Made by a program: the position numbers and the translations under genes. A model generated the notes under the pieces. It worked only from the letters and a program-made list of their open reading frames with translations, made no database searches and had not been told where the DNA came from. A stretch of 64,000 nt of DNA from Microbacterium sp. zg-Y1090 (GTDB lineage: Bacteria; Actinomycetota; Actinomycetes; Actinomycetales; Microbacteriaceae). The stretch is from positions 1,550,001 to 1,614,000 of the forward strand of contig NZ_CP126742.1 in NCBI RefSeq assembly GCF_030246945.1. Reading direction: 5' to 3'. Shown here in pieces: positions 49,789 through 60,639 of this stretch. Every line of letters starts with the position of its first letter. Position 1 is the first letter of the stretch.

Positions 49789-50730
49789 TCAGGAGCCGAA
49801 GCCGCCGCCGGCGCTCTTGTCGTCGCCGTCGCTGCGCGGCCGCGTGGCGAGGAAGCGCTCGAGTTCGGCGGCGAGCTCGTCCGCGCTGGGAAGGTCGCCG
49901 GTGTGGATGATCGGCTGCGCGAGCGTGGAGCCGGCCATGTAGGAGTCGTACCGCTCTTCCAGCCCGTGCAGCATGCGGCTGAGCTCTTCGCTCGCCGAGA
50001 CCTGCTCGGTGACCTTCTCGACGAACTCCCGGTTCTCCTCCCGCAGCTCGTCGCCGTCGAACACGAGCCCGGTCGCGACGGTGAGGCTGTCGAGGGCGGT
50101 CAGCGCAGCGGCGGGGTACTCGGTGTCGGCGAGGTAATGCGGCACCAGCAGAACGAAGCCCGCCACCTGACTGCCGGACTCGGCGAAGCGGTACTCGAGG
50201 AGATGGCCGATCGTCGCCGGCACCTGGGTGTGCGGCTTCCATACCGAGTGCGCTTCGGTCAGCTCGCTCCGGGTGCCGCTGACGGTGGTACCCAACGGGC
50301 GGGTGTGCGGCACGGGCATCGGGATGGCGTGCACCCAGGTGACGGTGGACACCTCCAGCCCTTCGGCCAGACCCAGCACGGTCTCGGTGAACGCCTCCCA
50401 GCCGAAGTCGGGCTCGTATCCGGCCAGCAGCACGAACGGCTGCCCGACGGCGTCGTGGGCAAGCGAGAGCTCCAGCCGCGGCGCGCGGTAGTCGGTGAGG
50501 TGATCGCCCTGGAAGGACACGATCGGGCGGCGCGCGCGGTAGTCCAGCAGAGCGTCGTTGGAGAACGAGATGACCGGTGCCGGGTCGAGGTCGGCGCGCA
50601 TGTGCTCGATCACGCCGGCGACGGCGCCGCCGGCATCGGTGAAGCCGGTGAGCGCGATGACCATCGGCAGCCCCGCGGGCACCGGCGGCGCCGAAGCGAC
50701 ACGCTCATAGAGAGGTCCGGGATAGGGCAT
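49789..50730 (-). CDS. PAC2-family protein
   Basis: A 313-residue member of the PAC2 (proteasome assembly chaperone 2-like) family common in actinobacteria. MVIALTGFTDAGGAVAGVIEHM (about 23-44) and the PISFSNDALLDYRARRP segment are family-typical, and the C-terminal 70 residues form a charged helix-rich tail ending GDDKSAGGGFGS. Its role outside proteasome assembly is unknown. The ATG lies 6 nt after TAAAGT (50737-50742, minus strand), likely leaderless. It is divergent from pepA. Confidence 0.87.
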   Translation of the reverse strand: MPYPGPLYERVASAPPVPAGLPMVIALTGFTDAGGAVAGVIEHMRADLDPAPVISFSNDALLDYRARRPIVSFQGDHLTDYRAPRLELSLAHDAVGQPFVLLAGYEPDFGWEAFTETVLGLAEGLEVSTVTWVHAIPMPVPHTRPLGTTVSGTRSELTEAHSVWKPHTQVPATIGHLLEYRFAESGSQVAGFVLLVPHYLADTEYPAAALTALDSLTVATGLVFDGDELREENREFVEKVTEQVSASEELSRMLHGLEERYDSYMAGSTLAQPIIHTGDLPSADELAAELERFLATRPRSDGDDKSAGGGFGS

Positions 50731-50813
50731 GCATCAACTTTACGAGGCGTGCGACCGGGCCCGGCCGCCGCGCCTCCCGCTGACAGCGAACACGACGAAC
50801 CTAGGATGGGAGG

Positions 50814-52289
50814 ATGCCGTTCCCCGAGCTCGCGCACAGTACCCGCCCCCTGACAGAGGCCGAGGCCGACGCCCTCGTCCTCGCCCTTCCCCCGCTGGAC
50901 GCCGCCGGCGACGCCCTGCAGACGTGGCCCGGCCTTGCCGACGCCCTCACCGCGTTCGGCTTCACCGGCGCCCCCGGCGCACAGCAGCGCCTCTTCCTTC
51001 CACAGATCGCTGCGGTGCCGCTCATCGTGGTCGGCACGGGGAAAGAGCCGGATGCCGCAGCCATCCGCGACGCCGTCGGTGCCGCCGTGCGCACCGCCAC
51101 CGGCTTCGACACCCTCGCCGTGGCGGCTCCGCTCGCAACCGGTGACCCGTGGCGTGCCGCCGCAGAAGGCGCGGTGCTCGGCGGGTACCGTTTCGCCGGC
51201 TACAAGAGCGACGAACCCGCATCGCAACGCGCGAAGCGCGTGGTGCTGCACACCCCCACCGCGCCCGCCGAGGCCGACGTCGCCGCCGTCGCCGCGCTGG
51301 GCGAGGCGGTCGCGCTGGTGAAGGACCTCGTCAACATCCCCGCCGAGTGGCTCTCCCCCGCCGACTTCGCCGACCGCTCCATCGATGCCGTCGCCGACCT
51401 CCCCGTCACCGTGACCGTGCTCGATGAAGAGCAGCTCCGGGAGCAGGGCTTCGGCGGCATCCTGGGCGTCGGACAGGGCTCGGACCGCCCTCCGCGGTTC
51501 GTGCAGGTCGACTACGCCCCCGCGAACGCCGAGCGCCACATCGCCGTCGTCGGCAAGGGCATCACGTTCGACACCGGCGGACTGTCACTGAAGCCCGCCG
51601 CGAGCATGGTGGGCATGAAGTACGACATGTGCGGCGCGGCCGTAGCTCTCGCGGTCGTGCGCGCGGCTGCGGCCATGCAGCTGCCGGTGCGTGTCTCGGG
51701 CTGGCTGTGCCTGTCGGACAACATGCCCTCCGGCCGGGCGACGCGCCCCGGCGACGTCCTGCGGATGCTGGACGGCACCACCGTGGAGGTGCTCAACACC
51801 GACGCGGAGGGCCGGCTGGTTCTCGCCGACGGACTCGTCGCGGCCAGCCGCGCGAAGCCGGACGTCCTCGTCGACATCGCCACCCTCACGGGGGCGATCA
51901 CCGTGGCCCTCGGCACGCGCCACACCGGTGTCATGGGTGAGGATGCCGCCGTGCAGGCCTTCCTCTCCGCCGCGGAGCGCGCCGGAGAGGCCGCGTGGCC
52001 GCTGCCGCTGCCGCCGCACATGCGGGAGGAACTCGACTCCCCCATCGCCGACCTGCAGAACGCCAAGATCGGCGACCCCGCCGGCGGTTCGCTGTTCGCC
52101 GGACTGTTCCTGCAGCACTTCGTCGGACGGGTCTCGGATGAGCCTGAGGCGGAGCGCATCCCGTGGGTGCACCTGGACATCGCCGGTGCGGGCTGGAACA
52201 AGGGCTCCGGGTTCGGTGCGACCGACAAGGGCCCCACCGGCACGATGGTGCGCAGCCTCCTGGAGTTCATCGCGGCGGGAGGCCGCTGA
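50814..52289 (+). CDS. pepA: Leucyl aminopeptidase PepA (M17)
   Basis: A 491-residue two-zinc M17 aminopeptidase. The metal ligands are in VGKGITFDTGGLSLKPA (about 247-263) and in NTDAEGRLVLADGL (about 328-341), the family signature. The ATG at 50814 sits 6 nt after TAGGAT (50802-50807) and the same gap spells GGGAGG, so it could be read leaderless or with a ribosome site. The stop shares its last base with the lpd start (TGATG). Confidence 0.95.
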   Translation: MPFPELAHSTRPLTEAEADALVLALPPLDAAGDALQTWPGLADALTAFGFTGAPGAQQRLFLPQIAAVPLIVVGTGKEPDAAAIRDAVGAAVRTATGFDTLAVAAPLATGDPWRAAAEGAVLGGYRFAGYKSDEPASQRAKRVVLHTPTAPAEADVAAVAALGEAVALVKDLVNIPAEWLSPADFADRSIDAVADLPVTVTVLDEEQLREQGFGGILGVGQGSDRPPRFVQVDYAPANAERHIAVVGKGITFDTGGLSLKPAASMVGMKYDMCGAAVALAVVRAAAAMQLPVRVSGWLCLSDNMPSGRATRPGDVLRMLDGTTVEVLNTDAEGRLVLADGLVAASRAKPDVLVDIATLTGAITVALGTRHTGVMGEDAAVQAFLSAAERAGEAAWPLPLPPHMREELDSPIADLQNAKIGDPAGGSLFAGLFLQHFVGRVSDEPEAERIPWVHLDIAGAGWNKGSGFGATDKGPTGTMVRSLLEFIAAGGR

Positions 52290-53659
52290 TGGCCGAGCAC
52301 GCGGCCGACATCGTCATCCTCGGCGGCGGCAGCGGCGGCTACGCCGCGGCGCTGCGCGCGGCAGAGCTCGGCAAGAGTGTCGTGCTCATCGAGAAGGACA
52401 AGCTGGGCGGCACGTGCCTGCATCGCGGATGCATCCCGACCAAGGCGCTGCTGCACGCCGGCGAGGTCGCCGACAGTGCGCGGCACGCCGGCGATGTCGG
52501 CGTGCGGGCGACGTTCGGCGGTGTGGATATCGATGCCGTGCGCGCCTACCGCAAGGCGATCGTGGCGAAGAAGCACTCCGGGCTGCAGGGACTCATCTCC
52601 GCACGCGGCATCACGGTCGTCCCCGGTGCCGGGCGGCTGACGGCGGATCGTGCGGTGCAGGTCGGCGAGGATCTCTACCGGGGCGCCGACGTGGTGCTCG
52701 CGACGGGGTCGTACAGCCGCACCCTGCCCGGCCTGGACATCGGCGGCCGCATCCTCACCAGCGAGCAGGCACTCGAACTCGCCGAGGTTCCCGAGCGCGT
52801 GATCGTGCTCGGCGGCGGCGTCATCGGAGTGGAATTCGCCAGCGTCTGGCGCTCGTTCGGCTCCGAGGTGACGGTGGTCGAGGCGCTCGACCACCTGGTC
52901 CCCACCGAGGATGTCGCTCTCAGCAAGGCGCTCGAGCGCGCCTTCCGCAAGCGTGGCATCACCTCCCGGCTGGGGGTGCGGTTCGCCGGCGCTTCACAGA
53001 CCGACGATGCGATCACCGTCCGTCTCGAAGACGGCACGGAGCTGGTCGCCGACTACCTGCTGGTGGCCGTGGGCCGCGGTCCCGCCACCGACGGCCTCGG
53101 CTTCGAGGAGGCCGGCGTGGGCCTGGATCGCGGATTCGTCGTCGTCGACGACGACCTGCGCACGACCGCGCCGGGCGTGTGGGCCGTGGGCGACATCGTC
53201 CCGGGCCTGCAACTGGCCCATCGCGGCTTCCAGCAGGGCATCGCCGTCGCCGAGCGGATCGCCGGTCGCACCGTGCCGAGCATCCCCGACTCGCTGATCC
53301 CCCGGGTCACCTACAGCAGCCCTGAGGTGGCATCCGTCGGACTCACCGAGGCGGCGGCGCGGGCGGCGCACGGCGACGCCGTCGTGGCCTACGAATACAA
53401 CCTCGCAGGCAACGCCCGCAGCGAGATCATCGGCACGGCCGGCGTCGTGAAGGTCGTGCGGCTCGCCGACGGGCCGGTGCTGGGCGTGCACCTCGCAGGA
53501 GAACGCGTCGGCGAACTCATCACCGAGGGGCAACTCGCGGTGGGCTGGGAGGCCCATCCCGAGGACATCGCGCCTTTCATCCACGCGCATCCCACGCAGA
53601 GCGAAGCGCTCGGCGAAGCCTTCCTGGCTTTGTCGGGCAAGCCGCTGCACGCACGCTGA
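52289..53659 (+). CDS. lpd: Dihydrolipoamide dehydrogenase
   Basis: A 456-residue FAD enzyme (E3) that reoxidises lipoyl groups of 2-oxoacid dehydrogenases. The FAD motif [14 protein letters not shown] is at about 9-22, the redox disulfide is in [15 protein letters not shown] (about 42-56), the NAD motif [13 protein letters not shown] is central, and the C-terminal [14 protein letters not shown] holds the catalytic His-Glu pair. It overlaps pepA by 1 nt; sucB follows 64 bp later. Confidence 0.95.
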   Translation: MAEHAADIVILGGGSGGYAAALRAAELGKSVVLIEKDKLGGTCLHRGCIPTKALLHAGEVADSARHAGDVGVRATFGGVDIDAVRAYRKAIVAKKHSGLQGLISARGITVVPGAGRLTADRAVQVGEDLYRGADVVLATGSYSRTLPGLDIGGRILTSEQALELAEVPERVIVLGGGVIGVEFASVWRSFGSEVTVVEALDHLVPTEDVALSKALERAFRKRGITSRLGVRFAGASQTDDAITVRLEDGTELVADYLLVAVGRGPATDGLGFEEAGVGLDRGFVVVDDDLRTTAPGVWAVGDIVPGLQLAHRGFQQGIAVAERIAGRTVPSIPDSLIPRVTYSSPEVASVGLTEAAARAAHGDAVVAYEYNLAGNARSEIIGTAGVVKVVRLADGPVLGVHLAGERVGELITEGQLAVGWEAHPEDIAPFIHAHPTQSEALGEAFLALSGKPLHAR

Positions 53660-53723
53660 CACCCCGTCGCGTGCCCGGACAACTAAGCTGGTTCAGAATC
53701 GCCATCAGAAGGAGACAAAGCTC

Positions 53724-55445
53724 ATGAGCACTTCCGTGGTCCTCCCCGCGCTCGGCGAGAGCGTCACCGAGGGAACGGTCACCCGCTGGCTCAAGCAGGT
53801 CGGGGACACGGTCGAGGCAGACGAAGGTCTGCTGGAGATCTCCACCGACAAGGTCGACACCGAGATCCCGTCGCCCATCAGCGGTGTGATCGAAGAGATC
53901 CTCGTCCAGGAGGACGAGACGGTCGAGGTCGGCGCCGTGCTGGCGAAGATCGGCGACGGCTCCGGAGCCGCCGCCCCCGCTGACGAAGCGCCCGCCGCGG
54001 AGACCCCCGCACCGGCCGAGCAGCCTGCCGCTGAGCAGCCCGCCGCCGAGGCCCCTGCAGAATCGGCTCCGGCCGAGCAGCCCGCACAGCCCGCCGCCTC
54101 CGACTCGGGAGACGCCAAGGACGTGGTCCTGCCGGAACTGGGCGAAAGCGTCACCGAGGGTACCGTGACCCGCTGGCTCAAGCAGATCGGCGACGACGTC
54201 GCGGTCGATGAGCCGCTCCTCGAGATCTCGACCGACAAGGTCGACACCGAGATCCCCGCGCCGTTCGCCGGCAAGCTCGTCGAGATCCTCGTGCAGGAGG
54301 ACGAGACCGTCGAGGTCGGCGCTGCGCTTGCCCGCATCGGCTCCGGCGCGCCCGCCCCCGCAGCAGAGGCTCCGGCTCCGGCCGCCGAGTCCGCGCCCGC
54401 CGAGGCTCCGGCCCCCGCCGAGGAGAAGAGCGCCCCGGCGCAGTCCGCTCCCGCCGCCGCACCGGCGCCCGCCGAGGCTCCCGCGCCGCAGAAGCAGGAG
54501 GCGGCACCCGCCGCGGCCCCGCTCTCCGTCGCCGCGGACGACGACACGCTGACCTACGTCACCCCGCTCGTGCGCCGCCTGGCTCAGCAGCAGGGTGTCG
54601 ACCTCACCAAGGTCAAGGGCACCGGCGTCGGCGGACGCATCCGCAAGGAGGACGTGCTCGCTGCCGCCAAGGCGCCGGCACCCGCCGAGGCGGCTCCGGC
54701 TGCCGCTGCCCCCGCCGTCGAGGTCTCCGAGCTGCGCGGCACCACCCAGCCGATGTCGCGTCTGCGCAAGGTCCTCGCCGAGCGCGCGGTCGCCTCGATG
54801 CAGCAGACGGCGCAGCTGACCACGGTGGTCGAGGTCGACGTGACCAAGCTCTCGGCTTTCCGCGACCAGGTGAAGGGCACGTTCCTGGAGAAGACGGGCG
54901 ACAAGCTGTCGTTCCTTCCCTTCTTCGCACTGGCCGCCGCTGAGGCGCTCAAGACGTACCCCGTCATCAACTCGACCGTGGACGGCGACAAGATCGTCTA
55001 CCCGGCGACCGAGAACCTCTCGATCGCGGTCGACACCGAGCGCGGGCTGCTGACCCCGGTGCTGCGCGACGCGGGCGACAAGAACCTCGCAGAGATCGCA
55101 CACGAGATCGCCGACCTGGCTGCCCGGACGCGCAACAACAAGCTGAAGCCCGACGAGCTCGCCGGCGGCACCTTCACGCTGACCAACACCGGCTCGCGCG
55201 GCGCGCTCTTCGACACGCCTGTGGTGTTCCTGCCGCAGACGGCCATCCTCGGCACCGGAACCGTCGTCAAGCGGCCCGGCATCGTTCAGGTCGACGGGAA
55301 GGATGCCATCTCGGTGCGCTCCTACGTCTACCTCGCCCTGTCGTATGACCACCGTGTCATCGACGGCGCCGACGCAGCGCGCTTCCTGAGCGCGATGAAG
55401 GCGCGCCTCGAGGCGGCAAACTTCGAGGGATCGCTCGGCATCTGA
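53724..55445 (+). CDS. sucB: Dihydrolipoamide acyltransferase (E2) with two lipoyl domains
   Basis: A 573-residue E2 subunit of a 2-oxoacid dehydrogenase complex, annotated in relatives as 2-oxoglutarate dehydrogenase succinyltransferase. Two lipoyl domains carry lipoyl lysines K43 and K172, each in STDKVDTE, joined and followed by Ala/Pro/Glu-rich linkers. The E3/E1-binding domain spans about 275-310 ([19 protein letters not shown]), and the catalytic domain has [13 protein letters not shown]. In actinobacteria the succinyl activity often lies in the OdhA fusion, so pyruvate dehydrogenase E2 is an alternative. AAGGAG precedes the ATG; lpd lies upstream. Confidence 0.9.
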   Translation: MSTSVVLPALGESVTEGTVTRWLKQVGDTVEADEGLLEISTDKVDTEIPSPISGVIEEILVQEDETVEVGAVLAKIGDGSGAAAPADEAPAAETPAPAEQPAAEQPAAEAPAESAPAEQPAQPAASDSGDAKDVVLPELGESVTEGTVTRWLKQIGDDVAVDEPLLEISTDKVDTEIPAPFAGKLVEILVQEDETVEVGAALARIGSGAPAPAAEAPAPAAESAPAEAPAPAEEKSAPAQSAPAAAPAPAEAPAPQKQEAAPAAAPLSVAADDDTLTYVTPLVRRLAQQQGVDLTKVKGTGVGGRIRKEDVLAAAKAPAPAEAAPAAAAPAVEVSELRGTTQPMSRLRKVLAERAVASMQQTAQLTTVVEVDVTKLSAFRDQVKGTFLEKTGDKLSFLPFFALAAAEALKTYPVINSTVDGDKIVYPATENLSIAVDTERGLLTPVLRDAGDKNLAEIAHEIADLAARTRNNKLKPDELAGGTFTLTNTGSRGALFDTPVVFLPQTAILGTGTVVKRPGIVQVDGKDAISVRSYVYLALSYDHRVIDGADAARFLSAMKARLEAANFEGSLGI

Positions 55446-55451
55446 ACCCGT

Positions 55452-56918
55452 TCATGGCTGATCCGCGACGTCGTAGGCGTCGCGGATCAGCCATTTCCGC
55501 TCCACCTCGACGATGACGAGCAGGCGATCCGGCTGCGCCCCCGGCACCGAGGGTGAGACCCGCAGCACCGCGACGCCACCATAGTCGTCCACCAGCGTGA
55601 TCCGACGCTCCTCGGGACGCTCCGCCAGGATCCCGTCGACCACCGGCCGCCCCGGCGTCTCGCGCAGCCGGTTCAGGCAGGCTTCGTCGCCGCAGGCCGA
55701 CGCCGCGTCGAGCAGCGTCCGCCCCCGCTGCTCGGGGTCTTCTGCCGCCCGCGCATCCTCAGCACCGGCGGCATCCGCGCTCCCGCTGGCAGCCTGCGCC
55801 GCGGCATCCGCATCCGGCTGCGCGCCGGGTGACTCGAGCGCCGGCGGCGGTCCGGTGGCGGTGCCCGGTGACCCCGGGGTGGGGGACGGCGACCGCCGTG
55901 CGTCGATCGTCTGCCCGGTGGGCGCAGCGGGCGGCGCGGATTGCTCCGGCCACATCATGCCCGCGGTCAGCACAGCCGCCGCGACGGCGACCCCGATGAG
56001 CGCAGGGCGTCGTCGAGGTCGTGCGGCGGCGCGCGCCGACGCAGGCGGCTCCGCACCCACCCCCGCCGCCGCCGCGGAACCCGCCCCCGGCGCATCCCGT
56101 CTCCGGCGCTGCCGGGGGCGCCGAACCCGGGGCTCGCTGCGGCGCCGCGTCCACCACACCCGCACGTCGTCGCGCGCGCGCAGCACGCGGTCGGCGACAT
56201 CGGCGTCGACGTGGCGCGCGACGGCGGCCCGCAGCGCCGATCGCGACGGTGCCGCCGCGTGGTCGACCGCCGCAGCCACCGAGCGGGCTGCCGCCGGGGC
56301 GGGCACGCTCGTGATGAGCGCGGCCGGCTCCGCGGCGGCGAACAGCAGATCCTCCGCCTGCATGATCGCGGACGCGTTGCCACCGATGGCGTCGTGCGCA
56401 GCATGCAGCGCCGTGCTCAGCACCGGGTCGGCCGAGGACGCCGCCAACTCACTCAGGAGGTTGCGAGTCTCGGTCGCCGCGTTCTCATCGCCGGTCAGCG
56501 CGAGAACCGGTCGCCCGTCCTCGGCGATCCACCATTTCCCGGGCGCTTCGGCGCCCGCCTCCTCCGTGCCACGCAGCAGACTGACCGCCACCGTCACCGC
56601 CTCCCCCGCCGTCAACGGCGCCCGCACGCGGTCGCGCTGGTGCAGCAGCACGTCGAGTCGTCCGCGACACAGATCGAACACCGCCTCGTGCCCCGTCGCC
56701 GTGCGCACGACATCGGTGGGCGCCAACAGGTGCCCTCCCGTCGGGGCGCGCCACACCTCGCTGCCGGCGAGCAGCGCGGCATCCACGTGCAGCGTGCTGC
56801 GGCCGTCATCCTCCCGCACGATCACCCCGGGCCAGGGCGCACCGTCTGCGGCGACCCGCACGACGGTGCCGCCACCGAGGAGAGAGCCGGCGGAGCGCAG
56901 GCGATCAGGGGGATTCAT
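55452..56918 (-). CDS. Large Ala-rich single-pass membrane protein, unknown
   Basis: A 488-residue protein with a cytoplasmic N-terminal region that resembles a regulatory or kinase-like fragment (LAPTDVVRTATGHEAVFDL, ATETRNLLSELA), a basic stretch (RRPRQRRRRD), one membrane segment (IGVAVAAAVLTAGMMW), then a Pro/Ser/Ala-rich extracellular linker and a C-terminal domain with a CGDEACLNRL cysteine pair. I do not recognise the family; the architecture recalls actinobacterial protein-kinase-associated sensors. It converges with sucB, 6 bp between stops. Confidence 0.65.
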   Translation of the reverse strand: MNPPDRLRSAGSLLGGGTVVRVAADGAPWPGVIVREDDGRSTLHVDAALLAGSEVWRAPTGGHLLAPTDVVRTATGHEAVFDLCRGRLDVLLHQRDRVRAPLTAGEAVTVAVSLLRGTEEAGAEAPGKWWIAEDGRPVLALTGDENAATETRNLLSELAASSADPVLSTALHAAHDAIGGNASAIMQAEDLLFAAAEPAALITSVPAPAAARSVAAAVDHAAAPSRSALRAAVARHVDADVADRVLRARDDVRVWWTRRRSEPRVRRPRQRRRRDAPGAGSAAAAGVGAEPPASARAAARPRRRPALIGVAVAAAVLTAGMMWPEQSAPPAAPTGQTIDARRSPSPTPGSPGTATGPPPALESPGAQPDADAAAQAASGSADAAGAEDARAAEDPEQRGRTLLDAASACGDEACLNRLRETPGRPVVDGILAERPEERRITLVDDYGGVAVLRVSPSVPGAQPDRLLVIVEVERKWLIRDAYDVADQP

Positions 56919-57037
56919 GCCCCCGATTGTGCGCACGGGTGAGGACACGGATGCGTGGTGAATGCGGCATCCGGGGATAACCAGCGCTTCCCGTCGGCGG
57001 TGCAGGAGACGAGGCGCCGAAAGGTAGGCTGGTGGGC

Positions 57038-57748
57038 ATGGCCGCACGCACTCCCGCACCAGAGAAGCGCCCTGGTCTGATCTCTCAGATCAAGTCGCTG
57101 TTCGTCTTCACCAAGAACGTCTACCCGTGGCTCGGGTGGCTCCTCATCGGCATCATCGTGCTGGGCATCGCCCTGGGCGTGCTCGTCGGGTTCCTCATCC
57201 CGCCCACGGCGGTGTGGAGCATCATCCTCTGGGGCGTCAGCGGTCTCATGGCCGGCGTCCTCGCCGCGATGATCACGATGACACGCCTGTCGACACGTGC
57301 GATGTACCAGAAGATCGACGGCATGCCCGGCGCGGCCGGACACATCCTCTCCACGGGGCTGGGACGCAAGTGGCAGGCGAACGAGATGCCCGTGGGCGTG
57401 AACCCGAAGTCGCAGGATGCCGTGTATCGCGTCATCGGTCGCGGCGGCGTCGTCATCGTTGCCGAGGGTGCGCGCGGCCGTCTGACGCGCCTCGTCGCCG
57501 ACGAGCGCGCCAAGGTGCAGCGTGTCGCGTCCGGCGTGCCGGTGACCGTGCTCTACATCGGTCACGGCGAGGGCGATGTGCCGATCTCGAAGCTGGCATC
57601 CACCATCAAGGCACTTCCGAACAAGATCGACCGCTCGACGATGGCGGCCGTCATCAAGCGCGTCGACTCGGTGTCGAAGTCCGTGACCTCGCTGCCGATC
57701 CCGAAGGGCATCGACCCCACGAAGGTCCGCGCTCCGCGTCCCCGCTGA
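57038..57748 (+). CDS. DUF4191 membrane protein
   Basis: A 236-residue protein of the actinobacterial DUF4191 family, usually found next to RDD and glnA genes. A short basic N-terminus is followed by two membrane segments (about 30-50 and 58-80) and a cytoplasmic domain with GMPGAAGHILSTGLGRKW and IGRGGVVIVAEG. The ATG lies 7 nt after TAGGCT (57025-57030), leaderless-like. Function unknown. Confidence 0.88.
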   Translation: MAARTPAPEKRPGLISQIKSLFVFTKNVYPWLGWLLIGIIVLGIALGVLVGFLIPPTAVWSIILWGVSGLMAGVLAAMITMTRLSTRAMYQKIDGMPGAAGHILSTGLGRKWQANEMPVGVNPKSQDAVYRVIGRGGVVIVAEGARGRLTRLVADERAKVQRVASGVPVTVLYIGHGEGDVPISKLASTIKALPNKIDRSTMAAVIKRVDSVSKSVTSLPIPKGIDPTKVRAPRPR

Positions 57749-57763
57749 CGCCGCTGCCCGGCC

Positions 57764-58186
57764 TCAGGCGCGGACGAGCACCGTGCCGGCTGCCTTGTCG
57801 TGCAGGCCGCGGCCGTCGGCATCCCAGATCGCTGCCGGGATCACCAGCACCAGCAGCAGCGTGCGCAGCACGGGACGCCACAGCCCCGGCCAGCCGCCGG
57901 TGGCGAGGTTGACCCGCATGCCGAGCAGTCGGTGACCCGGGCTCCCGCCCAGGGTCGGAATGAACACGATCTGCAGGCCGGCGAAGAGCGCCAGGATCAG
58001 CAGCGGCGGAGCCGAGTAGTCGCCGACCGTCGCGAGGGTGATCGCGATGGCGACGATGTAGGCGCTGGTGTAGTCGATGAACAGCGCGCCGACACGCCGA
58101 CCGAGCGGGGCGAGACTGCCGGCACCTGTCGCCGGGAGACCCAGTCGCTCGCCGGGATACGTGTCGTCGAGGGGGGTTTCTGGCAC
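57764..58186 (-). CDS. RDD-family membrane protein
   Basis: A 140-residue RDD protein with about three membrane segments; GRRVGALFIDYTSAYIVA is the RDD signature (R-x6-D), and GHRLLGMRV the second conserved piece. Some RDD proteins have been linked to ion exchange, but no role is proven here. The GTG at 58186 is 6 nt after TAGGCT (58193-58198, minus strand). It converges with DUF4191 and diverges from glnA. Confidence 0.87.
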   Translation of the reverse strand: MPETPLDDTYPGERLGLPATGAGSLAPLGRRVGALFIDYTSAYIVAIAITLATVGDYSAPPLLILALFAGLQIVFIPTLGGSPGHRLLGMRVNLATGGWPGLWRPVLRTLLLVLVIPAAIWDADGRGLHDKAAGTVLVRA

Positions 58187-58209
58187 GTCTCCAGCCTATC
58201 CGGCCTCGC

Positions 58210-58225
58210 GTAACATGGCTGAAAC
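58210..58225 (+). promoter_or_regulatory. GlnR-type box upstream of glnA
   Basis: GTAAC-ATGGCT-GAAAC exactly matches gTnAC-n6-GaAAC, 90 nt before the glnA start. It is the second such box in the window; the other precedes amtB. Confidence 0.65.
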
Positions 58226-58315
58226 ATGGGGGATACTGCCGAGCAACTCCCCCCGACTACGGTCGGAAGTGCCCGCCCGCCGGGTCCCGACACCAGCCCC
58301 ACCTTTGGAGAACGC

Positions 58316-59740
58316 ATGTTCCGTGATTCATCAGAGGTGCTGAAGTTCATCCAGGACGAGGACGTCAAGTTCCTCGACATCCGTTTCACGGATCTCCCGG
58401 GTGTCCAGCAGCACTTCAACATTCCCGCCTCCACGGTCGACGAGGAGTTCTTCACCGTCGGCCAGTTGTTCGACGGGTCCTCGATCCGCGGATTCGCGAA
58501 CATCCACGAATCGGACATGCAGCTGATCCCGGATGTCTCGACGGCGTACCTCGACCCCTTCCGCGAGGCGAAGACGCTGGTGATGATCTTCGACATCTAC
58601 AACCCGCGCAACGGCGAGATCTACGCCAAGGACCCGCGTCAGGTCGCCAAGAAGGCGGAGAAGTACCTCGCGTCCACCGGCATCGCCGACACCGCGTACT
58701 TCGCCCCCGAGGCGGAGTTCTACATCTTCGACGACGTGCGCTACGAGGTGAAGCAGAACTCGAGCTTCTACCACGTCGACTCTGAAGAGGGCGCCTGGAA
58801 CACCGGCCGCGTGGAAGAAGGCGGAAACCTCGCCAACAAGACCCCCTTCAAGGGCGGCTACTTCCCCGTCAGCCCGGTCGACAAGCAGGCCGACCTGCGC
58901 GATGACATCAGCCTGCGTCTCATCGACGCCGGCCTGCACCTGGAGCGCGCCCACCACGAGGTGGGCACCGGCGGACAGGCGGAGATCAACTACCGCTTCG
59001 ACACCATGGTGCACGCGGCAGACGACATCCTGAAGTTCAAGTACATCGTCAAGAACACCGCGCTCGAGTGGGGCAAGGTCGCGACCTTCATGCCCAAGCC
59101 CCTCTTCGGTGACAACGGTTCGGGCATGCACACCCACCAGTCGCTGTGGCGCGACGGCAAGCCGCTGTTCTACGACGAGAAGGGCTACGCCCAGCTCTCG
59201 GACACCGCACGCTGGTACATCGGCGGCATCCTGGCCCACGCGCCGGCGCTGCTGGCGTTCACCAACCCGACGTTGAACTCCTACAAGCGCCTGGTGAAGG
59301 GCTATGAGGCTCCGGTCAACCTGGTGTACTCGGCCGGCAACCGCTCCGCAGCCATCCGCATCCCGATCACGGGTTCGAACCCGAAGGCCAAGCGCGTGGA
59401 GTTCCGTGCGCCCGACGCCTCCGGCAACCCGTACCTCGCGTTCGCCGCTCAGCTCATGGCGGGCATCGACGGCATCCAGAACCGCATCGAGCCGCACGAG
59501 CCGGTCGACAAGGACCTGTACGAGCTTCCCCCCGAGGAGGCCAAGAACATCCCGCAGGTTCCGAACTCGCTGCTGGACTCGCTCGAGGCGCTGCGCGCCG
59601 ACCACGACTTCCTCACGCGCGGCAACGTCTTCACGCCCGAGCTGATCGAGACGTGGATCGAGTACAAGATCGAGAACGAGATCAAGCCGATCGCGGCGCG
59701 TCCGCACCCGTTCGAGTACGAGCTGTACTTCGGCGTCTGA
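58316..59740 (+). CDS. glnA: Glutamine synthetase type I
   Basis: A 474-residue GSI-beta-type glutamine synthetase that makes glutamine from glutamate and ammonium. [10 protein letters not shown] (about 50-59) and [14 protein letters not shown], with metal and substrate residues, are present; [15 protein letters not shown] carries the tyrosine that is adenylylated in this subclass. The ATG at 58316 has GGAGA 5 nt upstream; longer upstream readings are not conserved in character. The GlnR-like box suggests nitrogen control, with GlnE-type adenylylation as a second layer. Confidence 0.97.
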   Translation: MFRDSSEVLKFIQDEDVKFLDIRFTDLPGVQQHFNIPASTVDEEFFTVGQLFDGSSIRGFANIHESDMQLIPDVSTAYLDPFREAKTLVMIFDIYNPRNGEIYAKDPRQVAKKAEKYLASTGIADTAYFAPEAEFYIFDDVRYEVKQNSSFYHVDSEEGAWNTGRVEEGGNLANKTPFKGGYFPVSPVDKQADLRDDISLRLIDAGLHLERAHHEVGTGGQAEINYRFDTMVHAADDILKFKYIVKNTALEWGKVATFMPKPLFGDNGSGMHTHQSLWRDGKPLFYDEKGYAQLSDTARWYIGGILAHAPALLAFTNPTLNSYKRLVKGYEAPVNLVYSAGNRSAAIRIPITGSNPKAKRVEFRAPDASGNPYLAFAAQLMAGIDGIQNRIEPHEPVDKDLYELPPEEAKNIPQVPNSLLDSLEALRADHDFLTRGNVFTPELIETWIEYKIENEIKPIAARPHPFEYELYFGV

Positions 59741-59790
59741 TTCCGAGGGGTCTTAGGGACCGCACTCCCGGTTCCGAGGCCAGCAATTTA

Positions 59791-59826
59791 CTGAGCCCCA
59801 GACAGCAGATGCTGTCTGGGGCTCAG
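59791..59826 (+). terminator. Terminator of glnA
   Basis: A 16-bp perfect stem CTGAGCCCCAGACAGC (59791-59806) pairs with 59811-59826 around AGAT, followed by TCTATCTC. It marks the end of the core region. The next 145 bp before the following gene hold no feature that I can support. Confidence 0.88.
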
Positions 59827-59972
59827 TCTATCTCTGGACGTTTACGGACGGCTACGGGGAGTAAACGGACAGGTTCTCGGACAGTGCGGATGACCGCTTC
59901 CGCGCACGCGCAGCGACGGCAAGAGGCACAGGCGAGACGCGGCGGGCCCGCAGCGTGTGGTTCGCTGGTCGG

Positions 59973-60614
59973 ATGGCCGCCGTGATCGCCCCATCTGACG
60001 ACGACGAACCCTTCGACGAGGGCGAAGAAGAGGCGTCCGCCCACGAGGGCGACGTGCCGGCCGACGACACTTCGGGAGAGACCCCGCAGCACACGCGCAT
60101 CCGTTTCACGATTCGTGGCGACGACGGCGAGCCGCTGGACCCGAAGGATCTGACCGCGTTCAAGGGGGCACTCCCCTCGGGTTCGCTGGGACGAATCTTC
60201 GACGACGACTTCATGCGGTCTGTGACCAGCCCGTTCATGCAGCAGACCGAGACGCTGAAGCTCAGCGACTCCCTGATATGGCTCCTCGGCCAGACGTCCG
60301 ACCCCGGTGCCTTCGGGTCCGACGGGCTGAAGGTCACAGGCCTTACTAGCAACGCCTTCTTCTTTCCCGAAATGAATGCTTCGACATCGCAGTTGATCTC
60401 CTCGGCGATCGACCCTTCCGCGTGGGTGAAGGACTACGAGGGGCTCGCCGGCGCCGCATGGATGGAGAACATTCCGCCACTCATCGACACCGGCTGGATG
60501 AAAGACCTGCCCGGACTCACCGGTGTCGGGTCGATCACTGGCAACCTGTTCACGGACGCGCAGATGCGGGCGATACTCCCGGCGATCGTCATGCCAAATC
60601 TCGGCTTGGCGTGA
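59973..60614 (+). CDS. Unrecognised acidic protein ending at an IS element
   Basis: A 213-residue frame with an acidic N-terminus (DDDEPFDEGEEEAS) and a central part rich in Ser, Phe and Gly; SLIWLLGQTSDPGAFG and TDAQMRAILPAIVMP are its most hydrophobic pieces. There is no signal peptide and no family I recognise. The start could also be GTG 59955; neither has a good ribosome site. The last three codons are formed by the IS inverted repeat, and if the IS is removed the frame stays open (LGLA-PILFTPGACMRW...), so the gene has probably been cut. Confidence 0.55.
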   Translation: MAAVIAPSDDDEPFDEGEEEASAHEGDVPADDTSGETPQHTRIRFTIRGDDGEPLDPKDLTAFKGALPSGSLGRIFDDDFMRSVTSPFMQQTETLKLSDSLIWLLGQTSDPGAFGSDGLKVTGLTSNAFFFPEMNASTSQLISSAIDPSAWVKDYEGLAGAAWMENIPPLIDTGWMKDLPGLTGVGSITGNLFTDAQMRAILPAIVMPNLGLA

Positions 60615-60639
60615 GGAACGAACTGGTGACAGGTGCGGT

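Noticed and set aside
59741..59972. Phage-type attachment site at the core/island border
   Set aside because: No tRNA end, integrase gene or direct repeat was found at the border; only the glnA terminator is clear.
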